The position numbers were made by a program, and so were the translations under genes. Below the pieces are notes generated by a model. It searched no databases. It saw only the letters and a list, made by a program, of their open reading frames with translations, and had not been told where the DNA came from. Shown in pieces: positions 37,004-45,990 of a stretch of DNA of 49,452 bases. Every line of letters begins with the position of its first letter. Position 1 is the stretch's first letter. Origin of the DNA: Thermodesulfobacteriota bacterium. Its GTDB lineage: Bacteria; Thermosulfidibacterota; Thermosulfidibacteria; Thermosulfidibacterales; B14-G1. The stretch is taken from contig JAJSAC010000033.1 in NCBI GenBank assembly GCA_024274915.1, forward strand, positions 1 through 49,452, given 5' to 3'.

Positions 37004-37471
37004 CTACATCCCCTCTACCTCCAACTGGGCCCGGGCCACGTCATGATACCTTATCCTCACCTCTCCCTCTTCCGTAAGAAGGGTAAAACCCTCCTCGTCA
37101 GCTCCCTGAAGGGTACCTTCTAATGTACGGCCCAAATCCCCCACCCGCTTCAGTACTACCTTGACCAGGCTTCCCACGCTCTTTTGATAGTGCAGAGGTT
37201 TTTTTAGCTCCCTGGTGAGCCCTGGAGACGAGACCTCCAAAAAGTAGCGGGTACTTATGAGGTTCTCCACATCTAAGAGGTCACCGATCTGGAGACTCAC
37301 CCTCTCGCAATCACCAATGGTGACTCCTCCCTCTCGCTCTATGTAAATCCTCAGGTAACTGTAACGACCTGCAGGACTCCACTCCACATCGTAGAGCTCC
37401 AATCCCTCTTCCTCCAGGATGGGCTCCAAAAGCTCCGCCACCCTCTTCTCTATCTCCTCCTTAGATCCCAT
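37004..37471 (-). CDS. rimP: ribosome maturation factor RimP
   Basis: 155 residues from ATG 37471, behind GGGGGTGG; a longer reading to 37510 would cross the leader hairpin and is rejected. Family motifs: LELYDVEWSPAGRYSYLRIYIEREGGVTIGDCERVS, YFLEVSSPGLTRELKKPLHYQ. It helps 30S assembly. First gene of the operon ending at the LysM gene. Confidence 0.95.
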   Translation of the reverse strand: MGSKEEIEKRVAELLEPILEEEGLELYDVEWSPAGRYSYLRIYIEREGGVTIGDCERVSLQIGDLLDVENLISTRYFLEVSSPGLTRELKKPLHYQKSVGSLVKVVLKRVGDLGRTLEGTLQGADEEGFTLLTEEGEVRIRYHDVARAQLEVEGM

Positions 37472-37484
37472 AACCACCCCCAAC

Positions 37485-37511
37485 AAAGAAAAAAGTGGGC
37501 CAAGGCCCACT
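37485..37511 (-). terminator. leader terminator / candidate attenuator of the rimP-nusA operon
   Basis: On the minus strand AGTGGGCC-TT-GGCCCACT is followed directly by TTTTTTCTTTG, 14 bases before the rimP ribosome-binding site region and about 30 bases after the -10 box. No minus-strand gene lies upstream, so it terminates the operon's own leader. An upstream AGGCC (37515-37519) could pair with GGCCT of the stem as an anti-terminator. Confidence 0.7.
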
Positions 37512-37540
37512 CTAGGCCTCTATATATCTTTCATAAACAA

Positions 37541-37567
37541 ATTATACGAAAAGGGCTTTAGTTGCAA
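37541..37567 (-). promoter_or_regulatory. promoter of the rimP-nusA-infB operon
   Basis: Perfect TATAAT (37541-37546 as its complement) with TTGCAA (37562-37567) 15 bases upstream; CTTGCA gives a 16-base spacer. It lies between the leader terminator and repeat copy 2. Confidence 0.6.
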
Positions 37568-37578
37568 GGGACTTGGGA

Positions 37579-37810
37579 CCAGGACTTCCCCCAAAATTCC
37601 CTTCCTGGTAAAGGCATCATGTTCAGAATCCTGGATTTTCCCTTTCCAACAAGTGAAAGGGCGGGGCATTCCTCCCTTGCCCATGGCTCATGGCTGATAG
37701 CAACTATGAGCTATGAACCATGAACTACGAGCTATGAACTATGAGCTATCATCTCTGCCGTCGGAACGCCCCGCCCTGACCCATAAGAGTAAAACTGGGG
37801 GAACTCCTGT
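37579..37810 (+). repeat. MITE-like dispersed repeat, copy 2
   Basis: About 232 bp. Ends CCAGGACTTCCCCC and, inverted, CAGGAGTTCCCCC. Inner inverted pair AGGGCGGGGCATTCC / GGAACGCCCCGCCCT. Ten 7-bp units between (ATGGCTC, ATGGCTG, ATAGCAA, CTATGAG, CTATGAA, CCATGAA, CTACGAG and so on). No target duplication seen. It separates the housekeeping operon from the AT-rich island. Confidence 0.88.
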
Positions 37811-37967
37811 AGCCAAATACGCTTGACAAAACACGACAAAACCAGTAGCGTAGCACAACATTTTAAAATACCAGACCGGAAATTGCCCCACGCTTTCAAA
37901 CAAATTCCAGGGGAAATTGTCTAAGGCGCTGCAAAACACAAGGGATCCTCAAAAGGAGAGAGAAGAA

Positions 37968-39905
37968 ATGTACCAAGTTAAGAAAATTGCTTGTCTTATA
38001 ACTTTAGCAATCCTTGCATTGACAGCGTCAACAGTCTCTCCCTGTAAAGGAGACCAAAAACACCAAGGCACAGCGCAATTTCTGCCTACAGCAGAAGAGC
38101 TTAAAGCACTGACAGGATTGGAATGGAAAGTCTACGAAAAAACAATAAATTCGGTTGATAGTTACGGAGTAACCTCTTATGTGGGATATAAACATGAGAT
38201 CAGAACACCTCAACACTACATCTCAACGCTGAAAATCAGCATTTCCTACAGCAGAGACTTGGATATTTCTTCTTTTGTTAAGTGTGATAAGAAGTTGGTA
38301 TGGTGGACTTGTAACGCCCATAAGGGAGACTACTTCATTCGTTGCACTGGTTGGAGCAGTCATCCCGACAAATATAAAATTTCTTCTATTACAAGAGCTG
38401 TCCTTCGTCATATCATTAACAAGATCGGTTCTAAGAAGCCGATCCTCTCAGGATCTACCCAAAAAGATGCCATAAAGTTTATAGATTCATACCCTTCCGA
38501 TGGCGCGAAGATTTCTGTAAAAAAGACCAAGATCTTCCATTCTACTATTTTTTATTCTCTTGTCTCGGAAGACAGGGGAACAATAAAAGTTCAAGCCATT
38601 GCTCTGTTAGAAGGGGGTACACAAAAGGTCTTAGGGGAAGAAGATGTCCCAGCCACTAAAGGACCTAACAAAAAGACAAAAATAAAAATCCCCCTAGATA
38701 TTCCTCCAAAAACAGAAAAGATCGTTTTCATTGTAAAGCTGATTTTAGAAAAGGGCGGATATACTGGAATCTATGACCTGATTAGTGCCATCCCTTGGGT
38801 TCCTGCCAATGTGAAACTCATCACGCCGGACAGGCCAATTGTGGCAAACGGAAAAGAAACTTACCTATTCAAGGTAAAAGTAGAACAAGAAGGAAAACCA
38901 ATTAAAGGGGTAAAGGTCGAGATCTGGCCCCAGCCTTCCTCCCATGACTTCATGACGTATCCCAAATTTAATAAAGGTGATGGGGTCCTGAATCTGACCA
39001 CAGATGAAACTGGAATAGCCAGTTTTTATTACACCCCACCCAGGATTTTACCGGACAAGCTACCCGTGCTTCCCAAGAAAATATCTTTGACCTTTCCATT
39101 ACTTATCAAATCTCCTGGCTTTGCAAAAAGCAGGGTATGGAATGTTCCTTTGTATCCGCCCCATCCCAGGATCAGATCTGTGAGGATTTCAGAGCTGAGT
39201 GCTGGCGATTGGCAAAAAGCAGAGTCTATCATTGAGGTGGAAGACCCCGACAGCAACTCTTTTATTTATACCATTATATTTCAAGGTGATATTGGCTGGA
39301 AAGAAGGACACAAGAACCACAAGAAGCTTGTAGCAGACTGCGGGAAGACGTTAACTTTCCGCTTAAGACCCATTAAGTTCGGCTTGGACTTACAAAACTT
39401 GCCCGATCTTTTCAAAAAGCTGTGGGAAACTAACGTTGATTTTATAAGAAATGAACTTTTCAATTTGACAGTACTCAGGCTCAACAAAAGAGAGTTATTC
39501 GAAAAATCACTAAAAGGTTTAGAAATAAGCAAACTAAGTCTTGATATATCTGGACCTGGCAAGGATGTGGCGGGCACAATCACAGCATACAAAACTGCTC
39601 CAGCAAATATAAAAAATGCTTCTGATACCTTAGGCTTAACGATAAAAGGTTACAATACCACTGTTGGAGTAATCGACTATATCAATTCATGGGTGGATAA
39701 AGGGCCTTACGATCCCTATAGCACAGCACTGAAGTTGATCTATGAAAACGCAAAAGCATTTTACGATGTTTTTGAAGCTCATCGCAGAGTTGCCGAGGCC
39801 TACGAGGACGTAATCTTCCTTCCCATCATAGTCAGAGTTAAAGACCCAGACGGATATGAAGACATAAAGATACGGGATGTGGCCGTCCGTTTCTGGAAAA
39901 GATGA
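37968..39905 (+). CDS. large secreted protein of unknown function with Ig-like domain
   Basis: 645 residues from ATG 37968 (AAGGAG at 9 bases; a longer frame from 37917 lacks a ribosome-binding site). Signal peptide MYQVKKIACLITLAILALTASTVSPC. No family recognised over the whole length. Residues around 280-380 look like a bacterial Ig/invasin-type domain (VKLITPDRPIVANGKETYLFKVKVEQEGKPIKGVKVEIW ... TDETGIASFYYTPP). A later stretch, VGVIDYINSWVDKGPYDPYSTALKLIYENAKAFYDVFEAHR, is helical. Codons are AT-rich relative to the flanks. A TTGACA at 37823-37828 may be its -35. It starts a four-gene plus-strand unit. Confidence 0.8.
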   Translation: MYQVKKIACLITLAILALTASTVSPCKGDQKHQGTAQFLPTAEELKALTGLEWKVYEKTINSVDSYGVTSYVGYKHEIRTPQHYISTLKISISYSRDLDISSFVKCDKKLVWWTCNAHKGDYFIRCTGWSSHPDKYKISSITRAVLRHIINKIGSKKPILSGSTQKDAIKFIDSYPSDGAKISVKKTKIFHSTIFYSLVSEDRGTIKVQAIALLEGGTQKVLGEEDVPATKGPNKKTKIKIPLDIPPKTEKIVFIVKLILEKGGYTGIYDLISAIPWVPANVKLITPDRPIVANGKETYLFKVKVEQEGKPIKGVKVEIWPQPSSHDFMTYPKFNKGDGVLNLTTDETGIASFYYTPPRILPDKLPVLPKKISLTFPLLIKSPGFAKSRVWNVPLYPPHPRIRSVRISELSAGDWQKAESIIEVEDPDSNSFIYTIIFQGDIGWKEGHKNHKKLVADCGKTLTFRLRPIKFGLDLQNLPDLFKKLWETNVDFIRNELFNLTVLRLNKRELFEKSLKGLEISKLSLDISGPGKDVAGTITAYKTAPANIKNASDTLGLTIKGYNTTVGVIDYINSWVDKGPYDPYSTALKLIYENAKAFYDVFEAHRRVAEAYEDVIFLPIIVRVKDPDGYEDIKIRDVAVRFWKR

Positions 39906-39916
39906 GGGGGAGAGAT

Positions 39917-42406
39917 ATGGGAAAGACTCACAAACGGTTTGCTATTGTGACACTATTCTTCTTGTTTATGGGGCTATCATCAGAAGGTTTAGCATCAGAA
40001 CACACCAAAAAGAGAATTATAAACACGGTTAAAACTTACTATGAAATATGCAAAGAAGAAAACATGAACGCTTACCTTAACATCATGTACCTGCAAGGAA
40101 AGAATGCAGAGAGTCTAGCCAAAGAAGCAAAACTGATATGGAAAGCCGTCAACACCGCCGCATACTCTCTGAGCAACTTCAGCGTCGCTATAAACCGTGG
40201 GGGAAATATGGCCATCGTGAGATACACTGTAACAGCCCAGATTACCCAGGAAAATGGTTCTCCCCAAGAGAGATTTAGAATGAAGGCAGACTATATAATG
40301 GTGCTCAGGAGAACTGGAGAGCTCTGGAAGGTAGATATAGTTCAACGAAGGGATCTCTTCCTAAAGAATTTAAAAAACCTGTACGCATTTCAAAGCGCTC
40401 GGGAATTGATAAAATTAGCAAAGGAAGGTGCAAGAGCACAACAGGAACGACATGATGTGGAAACCCAAACTTTGGTTCCCAGCAAAAAACCGGGAGCCTT
40501 TATAAACGGCGATTTCTCCCAAGGGCCTTGGGGCTGGAGCTATGAATCCCACGGCTACAGGAGCTCCCCCGGCTCCCGTGCCACCACCTTAGGACCCGAT
40601 TCCAGCAGGGGGTATCTCCGAATAGGGGTCTACGGGGGCTACCATACCGCGTCCCAGGAAATCCCCCTTTCTGACCTTGATGCAAACCTGAAAGGCAGAT
40701 TTAAGATAGAGGGATGGTCTACCTTCCGAGGGCAGAGCGGGGGATGGGCCGCCATTGGTGTCTCCTATTACGACAAAAAAGGAAACCTTTCCGGTTCTAT
40801 CTATTTCTATCTCAATCCTACCAGCACCTTTGAGAACAAGCCTGGCGTCTACTGGTACAAGCTCGGCACAGGACTGCCAGCGCCCACCGATTGGGAAGAT
40901 GTGGACGTGAACCTCAAAGAAGCAGCAGAAAATCTCCTTGGCATAGATCCTCTCAATATAGGAAAAGTCAAAATTACCGCTGCCGTATTCGGTACCCACG
41001 AAGACAGAACCTTCACCGTCGCAGATTTTGATGACTTTAAAATCGTAAAACAAAGACGAGCACCAGAGCGATATCTTTCAGAAAAAAGTGATGAGAATCT
41101 AGTCGCCTACTGGCGCTTTGACGAGGGCAAAGGCAACACCATCCACGACTCATCGGGGAATGGTAACAACGGCATAATTCATGGGGCATACTGGGTCGAC
41201 GGCATCAGTCAAACCGCCCTCAGGTTCGAGGGGAGCGGCAATTATATAGAGGTTCCCGATTCTCCAAATCTGGACCTCACTACATCCTTTACCATTGAAG
41301 CCTGGATAAAGCAGGAGGATCTAGATGCCATAGATCGAACAGTCATTGCAAAAGGAGATCCCGGAACGGGAGTGAGCAATTATGATATCAGAATCTCAAG
41401 AGGAAAGGTGAGGTTCCTTTTCAGAAATCCCATGACCTCATGGAAAGCGTATTCAACGACAAATCCAGTGATAAAGGCAAAATCCTGGACCCATATTGCG
41501 GTTGTCCATATCTGGGGAAAAGCATCGGTTACCAGGATCTATGTTAACGGTGTAGAAAAACCTGGAGCATGGATTGTAGGAGATGGCCACGAGAAGATTG
41601 TTCCCAATCGATATCCCTTACATATAAGTGGGGTAGGACGATTAAAGGGATTCAATGGCCTCATTGACGAACTCATCATCTGGAAGAAGGCTCTAAGTGA
41701 TGAAGAAATAAAGAAGCACTATAAAAAACTCGCCTTATTACCTAAAACCAAGACATTAGAATCATCCAACATCCAAAGTGGATTAATGGCCTACTTCCCA
41801 TTCGATGGTTCTGATGAGGATGCAACAGGGAATGGTTATGACGGGATCGAATACGGAAGTATTCACTATGTCCCAGGAATCAAAGGGAAAGCTATTGTTC
41901 TCGATGGAATTAACGACTATGTCATAACAAATTTCATCCCTCCAAATGTGTTCACCATCAGTCTCCACTACAAGGCATACCAACAAAAAAACTATAATCC
42001 CGCTATATTTTCGACCTTCAGATATGTAAACGGAATTGGTTATGTAGGAATTTACTATTCCATCATAAACAACAGAGAGCGCGTTTGGTACGATGGAAAT
42101 GGCTTCTTTGAAAGCGATTTTATTCCTAACCAGTGGCACCATCTGGTGGTAAGTAGTGACGGAAGGTATATCTCTGTTTACAAGGATGGCACTAAAATAG
42201 GAAGCTTCCCCGGCACAACGTCTCACAAGGATGTTCTTCTCATAGGGGTAAGCCGATACTTCTCTTTAAACAGGCTGGATACTATTCGTAACTTCCATGG
42301 TGTAATTGACGAGGTGAAAATTTATAACCGAGCTCTATCGGACGAGGATATCAAGGAACTCTACTACAGAATTCAAAACCAATATTTCAAAGGGTTAGAT
42401 AGATGA
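39917..42406 (+). CDS. secreted multidomain protein: NTF2-like, carbohydrate-binding-like and two LamG-like domains
   Basis: 829 residues from ATG 39917 (GGGGGAG at 5 bases). Signal peptide up to about SEGLA. Then an NTF2/SnoaL-like domain (KTYYEICKEENMNAYLNI ... GNMAIVRYTVTAQITQENG ... LWKVDIVQRRD, to about 150), a Gly/Ser-rich beta domain like a carbohydrate-binding module (INGDFSQGPWGWSYESHGY to VADFDDFKIVK, about 195-380), and two concanavalin-like LamG jelly rolls (AYWRFDEGKGNTIHDSSGNGNNG... NGLIDELIIWKKALSDEEI; AYFPFDGSDEDATGNGYDG... HGVIDEVKIYNRALSDEDI). Such proteins bind sugars or surfaces. The middle third is clearly more GC-rich than the rest, as if the domains had different sources. 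Confidence 0.85.
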   Translation: MGKTHKRFAIVTLFFLFMGLSSEGLASEHTKKRIINTVKTYYEICKEENMNAYLNIMYLQGKNAESLAKEAKLIWKAVNTAAYSLSNFSVAINRGGNMAIVRYTVTAQITQENGSPQERFRMKADYIMVLRRTGELWKVDIVQRRDLFLKNLKNLYAFQSARELIKLAKEGARAQQERHDVETQTLVPSKKPGAFINGDFSQGPWGWSYESHGYRSSPGSRATTLGPDSSRGYLRIGVYGGYHTASQEIPLSDLDANLKGRFKIEGWSTFRGQSGGWAAIGVSYYDKKGNLSGSIYFYLNPTSTFENKPGVYWYKLGTGLPAPTDWEDVDVNLKEAAENLLGIDPLNIGKVKITAAVFGTHEDRTFTVADFDDFKIVKQRRAPERYLSEKSDENLVAYWRFDEGKGNTIHDSSGNGNNGIIHGAYWVDGISQTALRFEGSGNYIEVPDSPNLDLTTSFTIEAWIKQEDLDAIDRTVIAKGDPGTGVSNYDIRISRGKVRFLFRNPMTSWKAYSTTNPVIKAKSWTHIAVVHIWGKASVTRIYVNGVEKPGAWIVGDGHEKIVPNRYPLHISGVGRLKGFNGLIDELIIWKKALSDEEIKKHYKKLALLPKTKTLESSNIQSGLMAYFPFDGSDEDATGNGYDGIEYGSIHYVPGIKGKAIVLDGINDYVITNFIPPNVFTISLHYKAYQQKNYNPAIFSTFRYVNGIGYVGIYYSIINNRERVWYDGNGFFESDFIPNQWHHLVVSSDGRYISVYKDGTKIGSFPGTTSHKDVLLIGVSRYFSLNRLDTIRNFHGVIDEVKIYNRALSDEDIKELYYRIQNQYFKGLDR

Positions 42407-42861
42407 AATGGTATGTTAAATTGAGCCTTGTCTTTGGAGGAATGGCTCTGCTTATTGTCTCTTTCATAGCATATGACCAGTCGATTTCAGGAAAGATAAT
42501 CGTTAAAACACTAGCAAAAGGAGCACGGGGAGAGAGGCAAGTTTTCAAATTCAAGATCGAAGACTATAAATCCTCTTATACCTTGATAATACATCCTTCA
42601 ATAAGAAGTGGATGGGGGGATCCCGATGTTTTTATTGAAGCTACATTGGCTGATCCTCAGAATAATAACCTTATCACCATTGGGAGAGAAACAGTTTTTG
42701 GCGGAATCAAACCAACTCCTTCGTATATGAGAAGCTACTCCGACTATGAAAAGAGATACACCTTTAGACCTACTCATGCCGGTGAATACACTCTAAGATT
42801 AACCGTACTAACAGATCATGTAAAGGATGTTTATATCGAAGTAAGCCAAAAGGAGAAATAA
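42403..42861 (+). CDS. membrane-anchored beta-rich protein of unknown function (152 aa)
   Basis: 152 residues. An N-terminal anchor (VKLSLVFGGMALLIVSFIAY, about 6-25) is followed by a beta-sandwich-like region (RQVFKFKIEDYKSSYTLIIHPS... AGEYTLRLTVLTDHVKDVYIEVSQ). No family recognised. Its ATG overlaps the stop of the LamG-domain gene (ATGA), so the two are translated together. Confidence 0.75.
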   Translation: MKWYVKLSLVFGGMALLIVSFIAYDQSISGKIIVKTLAKGARGERQVFKFKIEDYKSSYTLIIHPSIRSGWGDPDVFIEATLADPQNNNLITIGRETVFGGIKPTPSYMRSYSDYEKRYTFRPTHAGEYTLRLTVLTDHVKDVYIEVSQKEK

Positions 42862-42862
42862 T

Positions 42863-43441
42863 GTGGCCGAAGAAATTGCTTTTGCCTTCATAGGAATTTT
42901 AATTTTAGGTGCAATAGCTCTATGTTTGTCCATTAACCTTTATCTAGGTCTTTCCCTTTTGATATTCTCAGTGGTCGTCGTCTGGTGGATATTTGGCGTA
43001 AAGAAGAAAAAAGTTGATCGTGCCATGGCTGAACTAGCAAAAGATACAGGTCTTTCCTTCAATAAGAGCTTATTGAAGTACGGAACTGTGACAGGGAAAT
43101 ACAACGGTATTGAAACGGAAATTGGCGTTTACAAAGATGCGAATTCATTTGGAGGTATGGGTGTGATCATTGGCTCTCTTACTGGCGAAGGAGCCCTTGC
43201 ATCCCTTAACATTCGCAATTTCACAGGCATACGGATGAGACACGATTTAGCTGTATCTGGGAGTAAAATGATATCGGACAATGATCCCTTCATAGGAATT
43301 GACAAGGAATGGATTTATTTAGCTTTGCCCCATGTCTCTGAGGATAAAATAGAGATAAAAAATTACATCAACACTCTTTACAGTCTGGCAAACAGCGAAC
43401 AAATTGTTGAAAAACCATGGGATACCCGTTTAAGCTCTTAG
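42863..43441 (+). CDS. integral membrane protein of unknown function (192 aa)
   Basis: 192 residues from GTG 42863 (AAGGAG at 7 bases). Two membrane segments lie at about 5-24 and 28-45, followed by a basic stretch (GVKKKKVDR) and a soluble domain (LAKDTGLSFNKSLLKYGTVTGKYNGIETEIGVY). The YGTVTGKYNGIETEI pattern resembles small domains that read the surface of membrane proteins, but no family is named with confidence. Last gene of the island; the tRNA is 175 bases on. The 43442-43616 gap is AT-rich and shows nothing else. Confidence 0.75.
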   Translation: MAEEIAFAFIGILILGAIALCLSINLYLGLSLLIFSVVVVWWIFGVKKKKVDRAMAELAKDTGLSFNKSLLKYGTVTGKYNGIETEIGVYKDANSFGGMGVIIGSLTGEGALASLNIRNFTGIRMRHDLAVSGSKMISDNDPFIGIDKEWIYLALPHVSEDKIEIKNYINTLYSLANSEQIVEKPWDTRLSS

Positions 43442-43616
43442 TAACCTTAAGAGGATACATCCTGCTTTTCTCGAAAGGTGTTCTCGTTGGATCAAGTTCA
43501 AGAGACTTTAAGGTCATGAAATCTTGCCTTTTATTCCAGAAGATCGCCACCAATGCGCTTTGTATTAATTCCCAACTTAGGGAGGAATTTTGTAACTTGT
43601 AAGTGGTTGATTTTCT

Positions 43617-43692
43617 TGGTGGAGCCGACGGGAGTCGAACCCGTGACCTCCTGAATGCCATTCAGGTGTGCTCCCAACTGCACCACGGCCCC
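43617..43692 (-). tRNA. tRNA-Ala, anticodon GGC
   Basis: 76 bases with the CCA encoded. Acceptor GGGGCCG/CGGCTCC (one G-U), D stem GTGC/GCAC, anticodon stem CCTGA/TCAGG around loop ATGGCAT with anticodon GGC, T stem ACGGG/CCCGT with loop TTCGACT. Reads codon GCC (Ala). A promoter is at 43707-43735. Confidence 0.97.
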
Positions 43693-43706
43693 ACCAGGCG
43701 TCACTC

Positions 43707-43735
43707 TTTCTAATACTCCCCACCCCCATTGTCAA
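43707..43735 (-). promoter_or_regulatory. promoter of tRNA-Ala
   Basis: TTGACA (43730-43735), 17-base spacer, TAGAAA (43707-43712), ending 14 bases before the tRNA 5' end. Confidence 0.6.
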
Positions 43736-43777
43736 GGCCCTTGCCTTGGCCAGAGCCCCCCTATAGAAAAGGGAGCC

Positions 43778-44521
43778 ATGGCGCTGAAAATAGCTTTGCT
43801 GCTCATGGTAGGAACCATTGCCGGGTTCCTGAACGTCTTGGCAGGGGGAGGATCCTTCCTCACACTGCCCATGCTCATCTTTATGGGCCTCCCACCTACG
43901 GTGGCCAATGGCACCAACCGGGTGGCCATCTTCATGCAAAACGTCATGGCTGTGAAGAAATTCCACGAGTTCAAGGTCTTTCCTTTGAAGTTCAGCCTCT
44001 TGGTCACCATTCCCGCAGTGATAGGCTCCCTGGCAGGGGCCTACGCCGCCACAGTGATCCCCGACGCCACCTTCAAGAAGGTTTTGGCCCTCATCATGAT
44101 CGCCATCACCTTGGTCACCATGCTCAATCCCACGGAGAAACTGAGCTCTCGAGACATTTCCTGGAGTAAAGGGCGTTGGACCGCCATTATCCTGATGTTC
44201 CTGGCCATAGGTTTCTACGGTGGATTCGTCCAAGCAGGGGTAGGATTTCTCATACTATCAGCCATGGTAGTTGCTGGATTCGACCTCATCCACGGAAACG
44301 CCGTGAAGGTCTTCGTCATTCTTATATTCACCGTCTTCGCCCTCGTCATCTTCACCATCCAGAGCAAGGTGAACTACACATGGGGAATCGTCTTAGGAAT
44401 GGGGAACGTGACAGGGGCCTATCTGGCTACCGTAACCGCTGTGAAAAAAGGAAACAGATTTGTCCAGAAGGTGGTATTTGTGGCCATTGTGATCATGGCC
44501 ATAAAACTCCTAGTAGGCTAG
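43778..44521 (+). CDS. TauE/SafE-family membrane transporter
   Basis: 247 residues from ATG 43778 (GGGAG upstream; a longer frame from 43655 would run through the tRNA). About eight hydrophobic helices. Family features: GFLNVLAGGGSFLTLPMLIFMGLPPTVANGTNRVAIFMQN at about 11-50 and GFYGGFVQAGVGFLILSAMV in the second half. Members export sulfite, sulfoacetate or taurine-derived anions. Substrate here unknown. Divergent from the tRNA and convergent with the gene at 44567. Confidence 0.9.
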   Translation: MALKIALLLMVGTIAGFLNVLAGGGSFLTLPMLIFMGLPPTVANGTNRVAIFMQNVMAVKKFHEFKVFPLKFSLLVTIPAVIGSLAGAYAATVIPDATFKKVLALIMIAITLVTMLNPTEKLSSRDISWSKGRWTAIILMFLAIGFYGGFVQAGVGFLILSAMVVAGFDLIHGNAVKVFVILIFTVFALVIFTIQSKVNYTWGIVLGMGNVTGAYLATVTAVKKGNRFVQKVVFVAIVIMAIKLLVG

Positions 44522-44566
44522 AGAAAACCTAGAAAGGGTTACAACTCCCTCCAACAAACATAACGA

Positions 44567-45838
44567 CTAAAACTTCCTGGCACCCCCCAGGGGTATCCTC
44601 CTTTGGCACAAGTCCCTCTGGCATTCAAGGCTGGCAAAAAAGTGTTCCACACCTTGATCTTTAAGACCCGCCTGGGAAAGGAGAGAGAGCAACCCGTCCT
44701 TGCCCCTAACCCTTATTGTTACCCAGAGGGGGTTTCCCGTCCTCTTCATACTGAAGAGCTGGACAACCCCACTCTGAAACTCTGCAGAAATGGAAGACTT
44801 CTGGGGAAAGGTGAGCCGTGCTTTTCCCTTAACAATCGCCTCCATAAAAGGAGCGAGGTTCTTCTGTAAAAACTGGATAAACATGGCCAGCCTCTGCTGC
44901 TGGGGAAGGGAATTGTCCCTCAGGGATCGCATAAGATCCAGTATGGAAGAGACCAGCCCCTCAGAGAGATTGGTCAACTTCAGCTGAAACTCACCCTGCA
45001 AAGGGAGCAGCTTTCCAGGAGCCACCTCTCCCTTTCTCTTTTTAGGGGAAACCATCTTTAGATGGGACAGTTGGGCCTTCAGGTCCTCCCAAAAAGTGTA
45101 GGTTGTGTCCCCTCCTCCCCTACTCAACCCGTACTCTACGCTTATATGGCTGAAAACGGCCTTCCCTTTGCCCTTCTCGTCTCCAAGTTCCCTGTAGGCT
45201 ACAGCCACACTTTTGAGGACAGTGTGGGCACGGAAAGGTTCCCCGGGAGGAACCTCACCCATCTTGCCCAGAGCTACCTTCTGCTTAAAAGAGGCCTCTT
45301 CAACAGAGACATCCACCTCTCCACCCTTCTTGTCCATAATAGTGGCGGTCAAACTCTCCAGGTGGCCCCCTACTTCTCTGGTGGGCGCCTTCATCCAGCC
45401 CAGAAAACTCCCTATGTCCATGGCAGGAGAGAAAACAACCCTTTTTACTTCCACCTCCAGCATGCCCTTCCTGCCCTTTGCCTCCAAGCCTTCCAAGGCT
45501 GCCAACTTGATGGACTCGACCTTCCCTACCTTCGTCAAAGCAGTACCCACCAGGCGCCGTAGTCTCACCTCTCCCCTAGCAGAAGTGAACAGTACGCCCC
45601 TTATAACGAAGGAGTTAGAAGGAGAGAGAAAGGGTAGGGGAGAGAAGGAGAGGTCGAGGGCTTTCACCTTCACCTTCACCCTTTGCCCGGGAGGTAATCC
45701 TCTGTTAACTCGTTCCTCCCACTGGGACACCTGGGAGAAAAAGGTCTTTTTAATCTGGCTGCGTACGTAAAGATTACCCACCACCACACAAGCCACTAAT
45801 AGGGCCAAAAATACCAACACAAGGCTACGTAGCCTCAT
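44567..45838 (-). CDS. periplasmic AsmA/DUF945-like protein of unknown function
   Basis: 423 residues. An N-terminal membrane segment (SLVLVFLALLVACVVVGNLYV) and a long beta-rich remainder. FSQVSQWEERVNRGLPPGQRVKVKVKALDLSFSPLPFLSP, VIRGVLFTSARGEVRLRRL and the repeated 'KVESIKLAALEGLEA' style are like AsmA or DUF945 envelope proteins that guard membrane assembly. AAGGAGGAATT precedes the ATG. Monocistronic. Function not inferable. Confidence 0.75.
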   Translation of the reverse strand: MRLRSLVLVFLALLVACVVVGNLYVRSQIKKTFFSQVSQWEERVNRGLPPGQRVKVKVKALDLSFSPLPFLSPSNSFVIRGVLFTSARGEVRLRRLVGTALTKVGKVESIKLAALEGLEAKGRKGMLEVEVKRVVFSPAMDIGSFLGWMKAPTREVGGHLESLTATIMDKKGGEVDVSVEEASFKQKVALGKMGEVPPGEPFRAHTVLKSVAVAYRELGDEKGKGKAVFSHISVEYGLSRGGGDTTYTFWEDLKAQLSHLKMVSPKKRKGEVAPGKLLPLQGEFQLKLTNLSEGLVSSILDLMRSLRDNSLPQQQRLAMFIQFLQKNLAPFMEAIVKGKARLTFPQKSSISAEFQSGVVQLFSMKRTGNPLWVTIRVRGKDGLLSLLSQAGLKDQGVEHFFASLECQRDLCQRRIPLGGARKF

Positions 45839-45990
45839 AATTCCTCCTTATGTTTGTATACTAGAGAGGCCCTCTCCCCCTCCATCCTAAGAGCTTATCA
45901 CCAGATAGAAATGCTATCAAGCAACCTTGCAAACGCGCACTAACGCTCTGCTTACGCCCGCCTAGCCCCTCACCAACGACTACTTCATAT

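Noticed and set aside
43577-44233. 218-residue minus-strand frame over the tRNA and the transporter
   Set aside because: It would translate through the tRNA and is antisense to a clear membrane transporter.
45918-45972. GC-rich stretch with CTAACGCTCTGCTTACGCCCGCCTA as a second attC-like site
   Set aside because: It shares only short words with the 19.0-kb hairpin and has no clear paired arms.
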